Shown one piece after another: positions 45,467 through 51,039 of a DNA stretch of 51,039 nucleotides. The number at the start of each line of letters is the position of its first letter. The stretch's first letter is position 1. A model generated the notes under the pieces. It was not told the origin of the DNA. It was given only the letters and a program-made list of their open reading frames with translations, and made no database searches. Source of the stretch: Flavobacterium sp. YO12 (lineage in GTDB: Bacteria; Bacteroidota; Bacteroidia; Flavobacteriales; Flavobacteriaceae); the NCBI RefSeq assembly GCF_004119495.1, contig NZ_NRQU01000032.1, positions 1 to 51,039 on the forward strand, written 5' to 3'. A program made the translations under genes and the position numbers.

Positions 45467-47401
45467 CTATTTTTGGATAATAATAAAGTCTGAACGTCTA
45501 TTTAATAAATGCTCTTCTTCGGTACATTTTACACCGTTTTTACATTTATTAATTAATCTGCTTTCACCGTAACCAATGGCGCTTTCGATTCTTGAAGGAT
45601 CTACGTCCTGCGAAATGATGTAATCGCGTGTCGATTTGGCTCTGTTATCGGATAGTTTCATGTTGTAAGCGTCTTTTCCTCGCGAATCTGTATGTGACTC
45701 AATTTTGATACGGATATTTGGGAATTTCTTCATAACAAATACTACTTTCGAGAGTTCTTCGATGGCTAGAGGTGTAATGTCGTATTTGTCATAATCAAAA
45801 TAAATTGGTTTTACATCTACTTTTTCAACTCCTTGCTTTTTCACTACTAAATCATCATAATTGCTTAGTTCGAAGTTGACATCTTTAATTTCACCTTCGT
45901 TTTCATTTGTGGTTTCTACGGTTTTTTCATCACTGCTGTAGTTTGGTTTTGCTGCAATCATTTTTACTACTTTTCCACAGGGAACTGTTATAGCGTATTT
46001 ACCTTCGAAATTTGTTTTTGTTTCGCCAAGTACTTCGCTAAATGAGTTATATGCCATTACGGTAACATCTGTTAAGGGAAGTCTGGATTTTCTATCAATT
46101 GCAATACCTGATATGCTTTGATTGCAAGTAGGTTTTCCTTTTGTAAACGAATAAATATCATCGTCTCCTTTTCCTCCAGCTCTATTTGATGAAACGTATC
46201 CGAAGCTTTCGGTTTTATCAATAATAAATGCAAAGTCATCTTTATTACTATTAATAGGTGCTCCGAGGTTTCGCGGTATTGAAAAACTTCCGTCGTCTAA
46301 TAATGTGCTTTCATAAACATCTAAATCTCCCCATCCGTAATGTCCATCGGAAGAAAAATACAATGTTCCGTTTCTGAAAAATGGAAAAAGATCATTACCA
46401 AGAGTGTTAATATTCGGCCCTAGATTTTTAGGTGAATTCATTGTGCCATCGGTTGCAATTTTTACCACATATAAATCTGTTCCGCCAAATCCGCCCGGCA
46501 TATCTGATGCAAAGAAAAGTAATTGACCGTCTTCGCTTAAAGAAGGATGTCCTACGGAGTAATCGTCACTGTCAAAGAAGACTTTTTCAGAATTTTCTAG
46601 TTTATTATTGACTATTGAACCTTTAATAATCTGAAAGTTATTCGTTTTACTTTCGTCAATTACTAATTTCTTTTTCTTTACAATATTTGTCGAATAATAA
46701 ATGGTTTTTCCGCTGCTGTCAAATGTTGCTGTAGCTTCATGATACTTAGTCATTACGTTTGGAAGGAATAATTCTGCATTGAGCAAATTTCCATCAGCAG
46801 CGTTTCTTTCAGCAATATATAAGTTTAGAAATGGCTGATTGTTCCAGTTGTATAATTTTTGACTAAATTTTGTTGTATCTCTTGCAGATGTAAATACGAT
46901 TTTATCTTGAAAAAAAGTAGCTCCAAAATCAGATTTATTGGTGTTTATATCCAAGTTTTTAATCTGATACAGCGATTTTGTTTTCGCTAAACTGTCCATT
47001 TGTTTTTTCTGAGTCACATAACGATTAATCTCTTTTTGATCTCCTTTTTTATTAAGATACTCTTTCGTAATTCTATCAGCATCATCATAATCCATAACTG
47101 CTTTCATTGTTTGGATGTATCGCAGATAATAAACGTCTGTCATATTATTATCCTGAGCTTCATATAGTTTTTTATACCATTTAAGCGCATTTCGAGCATC
47201 GGATATAAAATAATAGGAATCGGCGGCGTTCTTCAACGTTTGTGTCGATGGTTTTTTAATGTTTTGCAAACATTCTTCATAGGCTTTTGAAGCATCGAGA
47301 TAAGAATAGTTTCTAAACAAGGCATCGGCTTTTTTTAAATTAGTTTGAGCAAAACCAAATGTCAAACTCAATACTAAACTAAGGATATATAGTTTTTTCA
47401 T
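45467..47401 (-). CDS. OmpA-family protein with TPR and PD40 propeller domains
   Basis: A 644-residue outer-membrane-associated protein with a signal peptide (about 1-18, ending FGFAQ), TPR-like helices (20-130), a PD40/WD40-like propeller (about 160-420), and a carboxypeptidase-regulatory-like beta domain (ISGIAIDRKSRLPLTDVTVM). The C-terminal OmpA peptidoglycan-binding domain (about 535-640) has IYFDYDKYDITPLA, IKIESHTDSRGKDAYNMKLS and LLNRRSDF. It should link the outer membrane to the cell wall. It follows the PorP/SprF gene by 12 bp. The architecture matches PorE-like proteins and the partners of SprF-type secretion modules. Confidence 0.92.
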   Translation of the reverse strand: MKKLYILSLVLSLTFGFAQTNLKKADALFRNYSYLDASKAYEECLQNIKKPSTQTLKNAADSYYFISDARNALKWYKKLYEAQDNNMTDVYYLRYIQTMKAVMDYDDADRITKEYLNKKGDQKEINRYVTQKKQMDSLAKTKSLYQIKNLDINTNKSDFGATFFQDKIVFTSARDTTKFSQKLYNWNNQPFLNLYIAERNAADGNLLNAELFLPNVMTKYHEATATFDSSGKTIYYSTNIVKKKKLVIDESKTNNFQIIKGSIVNNKLENSEKVFFDSDDYSVGHPSLSEDGQLLFFASDMPGGFGGTDLYVVKIATDGTMNSPKNLGPNINTLGNDLFPFFRNGTLYFSSDGHYGWGDLDVYESTLLDDGSFSIPRNLGAPINSNKDDFAFIIDKTESFGYVSSNRAGGKGDDDIYSFTKGKPTCNQSISGIAIDRKSRLPLTDVTVMAYNSFSEVLGETKTNFEGKYAITVPCGKVVKMIAAKPNYSSDEKTVETTNENEGEIKDVNFELSNYDDLVVKKQGVEKVDVKPIYFDYDKYDITPLAIEELSKVVFVMKKFPNIRIKIESHTDSRGKDAYNMKLSDNRAKSTRDYIISQDVDPSRIESAIGYGESRLINKCKNGVKCTEEEHLLNRRSDFIIIQK

Positions 47402-47413
47402 AGGTTTTTAATT

Positions 47414-48346
47414 TTAGAAGAATCGAGGAGATTTAATTTTACTTTGACCTTTGTTGAACTGGTAACGCAAAATGATTTCATGTGTTCCATCGTTATATTT
47501 ATTTAACTGGCTCACTGTGTAATCGAAAGCATATCCTAAATAAAAACTCTTAGATATTTGAAAACCCGCTAAAATACTGACAGAATCATCTGTTCTATAC
47601 GATGCACCGATGACAAATTTCTCGGCAATCATAAAATTTGCCGAAATATCAGCAGTAAGTGGTGCTCCACTCACTGCTTTTACTAAAAATGCGGGCTTGA
47701 ATTTTAAGTTTGGATTTAAGTCAAAAACATAACCTCCCATTAAATAATAATGTAAACGGTCATAATCAACAGATTCCTGAACATCATCGTAATAAGTGCT
47801 TTGAATAAAACTAGGAACTGATAAACCTACATACCATTTATCTGTATAGTAATACACTCCTGCTCCAACAGCCAATTTTGCCTGATTGTTAATGTTTTGA
47901 TTGAGTAAAACATCGTTTGAATCATAATATCTCCCTTTTGACCAGTCTATATTTAACATTCGCATACCCGCTTTTAATCCGAATGCTAATCTTTGTTCGT
48001 AACCTAAAGGAATCGAATAAGAGAAGTTTCCATCTAGATACAATTCATCTGACGGGCCGATTTTATCATTTACAATACTTAATCCTAAACCAATCTTTTC
48101 GTTGCGAAGTGGTGTCTGAAGAGAAAATGACTGTGTTTCTGGTGCTCCAGGAATTCCAATCCATTGCGAACGATATAAAAGAGCTGCTTCTAAACTGCCG
48201 GTAGACCCAGCATAAGCTGGATTTACCGCCATTGTGTTGTACATATATTGTGTGTACTCTGGATCTTGCTGCGCAGTTGCACAAAATGTGATTAAAGAAC
48301 ATATTATTACAAAATACGTTTCTAATGATTTTATATATAGTTTCAT
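47414..48346 (-). CDS. PorP/SprF family T9SS outer membrane protein
   Basis: A 310-residue beta-barrel protein with a signal peptide (ending about residue 25, FCATAQQ). The family opening QDPEYTQYMYNTMAVNPAYA is followed by GSTGSLEAALLYRSQWIG and later SYRTDDSVSILAGFQISKSF. PorP/SprF members are needed for type IX secretion or surface retention of adhesins encoded next to them. It lies 46 bp after the large repetitive protein gene and 12 bp before the OmpA gene: substrate, SprF and OmpA partner in one operon. Confidence 0.93.
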   Translation of the reverse strand: MKLYIKSLETYFVIICSLITFCATAQQDPEYTQYMYNTMAVNPAYAGSTGSLEAALLYRSQWIGIPGAPETQSFSLQTPLRNEKIGLGLSIVNDKIGPSDELYLDGNFSYSIPLGYEQRLAFGLKAGMRMLNIDWSKGRYYDSNDVLLNQNINNQAKLAVGAGVYYYTDKWYVGLSVPSFIQSTYYDDVQESVDYDRLHYYLMGGYVFDLNPNLKFKPAFLVKAVSGAPLTADISANFMIAEKFVIGASYRTDDSVSILAGFQISKSFYLGYAFDYTVSQLNKYNDGTHEIILRYQFNKGQSKIKSPRFF

Positions 48347-48392
48347 AACGATACTTATTTAGTTTAATTAATTAGATGATTAATCAAAACGC

Positions 48393-51039
48393 TTATCTCA
48401 TAATAGATAACCATCCTTTTTTAACCGTTCCATCTCCAATGGTAATCACATAAAAATAAGTACCTGTTGGCAGCATATCTCCTCTATTAATTACTCCCGA
48501 CACATTGGCCGTTCCGTTCCAATCATTTTCGTAATGCTGTTTACTATATACCAATGCTCCATATCTGTTATAAACTTTCAGCTCATTATTTGGATATGAT
48601 TCGATACAATCGATTCTGAAAAGATCGTTTGCTCCATCGTTATTTGGCGTGAATTCATTGTAAACTGTTAAACAAATTGGAGTAACCGAAACTGAAGCTG
48701 AATTATTTGAAGCATCAACATCTAGTGGCGTTGAAATTTCTATTGTAGCCACATTCAAATAATTTCCGCTTGGCAATACCTCAGCCACAATTGTAAGTAT
48801 AGCACTTTGACCAGAATTCAACGTTGGAATCGTCCAAAGCTGTGTCTTTGGGTCATAAACTCCTATTGTTGTACTTGAACTTACCAAATCATAACCGCTA
48901 GGCAGCAATTCGCTGACGATGGTATTTATAAAACTACCTTGTCCTACATTATTTACAGTCACTGTAAAGGTTACATGATCGCCAAAATTAGGTGTTGGAT
49001 TATCGACTGTGTTTGTAATTGTTATATCTGAACAAGTCGCAACTGTTACACCCAAAGTCTTGGTGGTAGTTTCATTACAAGTATTGATATACGTAACTTG
49101 AACTTTACCCGGTCCAATATCTGACCATGAAATTGTAACATCATCATCTGATGTTCCACCGCCATTAATTATGGTTCCGTTAGTTACAGACCAAACGTAA
49201 TTTGATTTTCCATTTGCTATTGAATAAGTCACACCTTGAAAAACACATGGTGTATCATCATTGGTTGTAATTGGAACTAAAGCATCATTTTCAAAACTAA
49301 CTGTTACACCTAATCTTGAAGCTCCTCCACAACCATTTGTAAGATTGACAAGCGCATCTGCATAATATGTCGTAGCAGTTAACAATGTACTTGCAGTTAA
49401 CGGAACTCCTCCTGTTGGTGTTGAATACCAAACCACATTTGCTTCATTAACCTGAATATTAGCTAATGTTGGTGACGCTGCTAAACAGAATATTTGTGCT
49501 GTTCTTGGTGTTGTAATTCTTCCAGGCGTATTTACTGTTACTGCAACTGCTAATCTATTAGGATTCTCGCAGTTTTTAGTGCTTGCTACCGCTCCATAAT
49601 AAGTTCCGGTTGCTAAAGCTGTAGAAGCAGGAATAGCAGTACCTCCGGTTTGGGTGTTATACCAAATTACATTTGCTTCATTAACTTGTATACTTGCTAC
49701 AGTAGGCGAAGCAGTTGAACAGAAATCTTGTGTTGTATCTGTTGTAGTTGGCGTTGGACTCGGATTTGTTACTGTAATTGTAACTTTTAAGCGAGCTGCG
49801 CTTTTACATCCTGTTGTAGTTTCTGTGATTTCTCCGTAATAGATACCAGAAGTTAGCGTAGTGGCGGCAGGAATTGCAGTTCCTCCAGAAGGAACATTAA
49901 ACCATGATACATTGCTTTCATTTACGTTAATACTAGCAATGGTTGGTGCTGTCGTTGAACAAAACTCCTGCGCTGCATTATTAGTTGTCGGTGTAATTGA
50001 ATTACCAACAGTAACGGTTACTTTTAATCTATTACTGCTCTCGCAACCTGTTACAGCATCTTTTAATACTGCAAAATAATCTCCATTTACTAATGGTGTA
50101 CTTGAAGCAATCATTGTTCCTCCAGTCGCTGCGTTATACCAAATCACATTACTTTCATTAACTTGGATGTTGGCTACTGTTGGATTATTTCCTGAACAGA
50201 AAACCTGCGTTCCAGAAGTTGTTGTTGGTGTAACTGGATCTGTAACACTTACAGCTACAGCTTGTCTTACTTTGCTTTCGCAAGTCGTTGCAGCATCTTT
50301 TAAAGCTGCATAGTAAGTTCTTGTAGTTAATGCTGTTGCTGCTGTTACAACATTTCCTCCTGTTAATGCATCATACCAAACAATATTTCCTGTTACTGGA
50401 CTTACATTAATACTTGCAATTGTCGGTGCATTTACCAAACAGAAATCTTGATCAGTATCCGCAATGTTTGTTGTACCCGGATCTGTAACATTTACCACTA
50501 CTGCCAACCTTACATTACTTTCGCAAGTTGTTACGGCATCTTTTAGAGCAGCATAGTACGTTCTTGTAGTCAACACTGTTGCTGCTGTTACTACATTCCC
50601 TCCTGTTAATGCATCATACCAAACTATATTTCCTGCCTCTGGACTTACATTTATACTTGCAATTGTCGGTGCATTTATTAAACAGAAGTCCTGATCTTTA
50701 TCTGCAATATTTGGCGTACCCGGATCTGATACATTTATCGCAACTGCTAATCTTACATTGCTTTCGCAAGTTGTTGTAGCATCTTTAAGAGCAGCGTAGT
50801 ACGTTTTTGTAGTTAATGCTGTTGCTGATGTTACTACATTTCCTCCTGTTGAGGCATCGTACCAAACTATATTTCCTGTTTCTGGATTTGTATTAATACT
50901 TGCAATTGTTGGTGCATTTATCAAACAGAAGTCTTGATCTTTATCTGCAATATTTGGCGTACCCGGATCTGTAACATTTACAACTACAGCTTGTCTTACT
51001 TTGCTTTCACAAGTTGTTGTCCCATCTTTTAAGGCAGCA
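48393..51039 (-). CDS. Large repetitive T9SS-secreted surface protein (5' end outside window)
   Basis: The reading frame stays open to the window's right edge, so the start lies outside; 881 codons are visible. The apparent start at 50924 is a TTG inside a repeat and not a true start. From the N-terminal side it has several ~80-residue Ig-like repeats (IASINVSPEAGNIVWYDALT, then TYYAAL.DA.TTCESNVRLAV), a PKD-like segment (SIANGKSNYVWSVTNGTII), and a DUF11 domain (ITNTVDNPTPNFGDHVTFTV). It ends with the gliding-motility-associated type IX sorting domain (TPNNDGANDLFRIDC, LKVYNRYGALVYS, LPTGTYFYVI). It is likely a surface adhesin exported through the PorP/SprF partner downstream. Confidence 0.9.
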   Translation of the reverse strand, partial: AALKDGTTTCESKVRQAVVVNVTDPGTPNIADKDQDFCLINAPTIASINTNPETGNIVWYDASTGGNVVTSATALTTKTYYAALKDATTTCESNVRLAVAINVSDPGTPNIADKDQDFCLINAPTIASINVSPEAGNIVWYDALTGGNVVTAATVLTTRTYYAALKDAVTTCESNVRLAVVVNVTDPGTTNIADTDQDFCLVNAPTIASINVSPVTGNIVWYDALTGGNVVTAATALTTRTYYAALKDAATTCESKVRQAVAVSVTDPVTPTTTSGTQVFCSGNNPTVANIQVNESNVIWYNAATGGTMIASSTPLVNGDYFAVLKDAVTGCESSNRLKVTVTVGNSITPTTNNAAQEFCSTTAPTIASINVNESNVSWFNVPSGGTAIPAATTLTSGIYYGEITETTTGCKSAARLKVTITVTNPSPTPTTTDTTQDFCSTASPTVASIQVNEANVIWYNTQTGGTAIPASTALATGTYYGAVASTKNCENPNRLAVAVTVNTPGRITTPRTAQIFCLAASPTLANIQVNEANVVWYSTPTGGVPLTASTLLTATTYYADALVNLTNGCGGASRLGVTVSFENDALVPITTNDDTPCVFQGVTYSIANGKSNYVWSVTNGTIINGGGTSDDDVTISWSDIGPGKVQVTYINTCNETTTKTLGVTVATCSDITITNTVDNPTPNFGDHVTFTVTVNNVGQGSFINTIVSELLPSGYDLVSSSTTIGVYDPKTQLWTIPTLNSGQSAILTIVAEVLPSGNYLNVATIEISTPLDVDASNNSASVSVTPICLTVYNEFTPNNDGANDLFRIDCIESYPNNELKVYNRYGALVYSKQHYENDWNGTANVSGVINRGDMLPTGTYFYVITIGDGTVKKGWLSIMR
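50425..51039 (-). repeat. Tandem 243-bp repeats within the surface protein gene
   Basis: The block starting ggtgcattta recurs at 50425, 50668 and 50911, exactly 243 bp (81 codons) apart, with near-identical sequence between; a partial unit runs to the window edge. Further copies toward the 3' end are more diverged, with related Ig-like units down to about 49400. Recent duplication or gene conversion of the upstream units is likely. Confidence 0.9.

Noticed and set aside
49654..50779. Plus-strand ORFs opposite the surface protein
   Set aside because: They recur with the tandem repeats and read as low-complexity Leu/Val-rich shadow frames.
48393..50924. Surface protein gene starting at 50924
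   Set aside because: That codon is a TTG inside the repeat FCLINAPT and the frame stays open to the window end, so the gene is truncated by the window.
50425..51039. CRISPR-like array
   Set aside because: The 243-bp repeats are coding, contiguous and far longer than CRISPR repeats; no cas gene is present.

Overview
The window looks like chromosome of a Flavobacterium or a close relative (Bacteroidota, Flavobacteriia). The evidence is low GC with A-rich start contexts and no clear Shine-Dalgarno sites, promoters of the TTG-N17-23-TAnnTTTG type, type IX secretion genes (PorP/SprF, a CHU_C-type sorting domain, a DUF4835 protein), and many products typical of the group. No tRNA, rRNA, CRISPR array, transposase or phage gene was seen.

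Left part (1-19.5 kb): a DUF4294 secreted protein; an M42 aminopeptidase gene broken by a -1 frameshift in an A tract; a two-component system directly followed by a TolC/adaptor/RND heavy-metal efflux operon with TTTTAAGGT direct repeats in front of it; an ankyrin protein; an SRPBCC protein; purC; an S9 prolyl-oligopeptidase-type peptidase; a HAD phosphatase; a three-gene operon of small poorly characterised proteins (15.7-17.3 kb); phoH and a divergent SAM hydroxide adenosyltransferase.

Middle part (19.6-32.8 kb): a monooxygenase-like protein, a DnaQ/GIY-YIG fusion nuclease, a voltage-gated-type ion channel with a C-terminal zinc ribbon, miaA with a small overlapping membrane gene, and an acyl-ACP thioesterase. 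Then comes a tightly packed minus-strand operon rtcB - zinc-ribbon protein - prfH - TPR protein. This is an RtcB2/PrfH-type RNA-repair and ribosome-rescue locus with two extra, little described members, and it is the strongest candidate for an under-described system here. Upstream of it is a 787-bp intergenic region packed with structure: a 27-codon ORF with its own promoter and terminator, a perfect 16-bp-arm AT palindrome, a hairpin repeat, and the second copy of a ~105-bp inverted-repeat element whose first copy lies at 24.6 kb. An OmpR-family two-component pair, coaE and a family 2 glycosyltransferase follow.

Right part (32.8-51 kb): a mostly housekeeping minus-strand block (fabV, recN, DUF4835, coaBC, RNA polymerase omega, bamD, dapA, DUF6913 protein), a 5'-nucleotidase split into two adjacent genes, a YhhN-like membrane protein, ligA, and finally a type IX secretion cluster: OmpA-family protein, PorP/SprF protein and a large repetitive secreted protein whose 5' end runs off the window.
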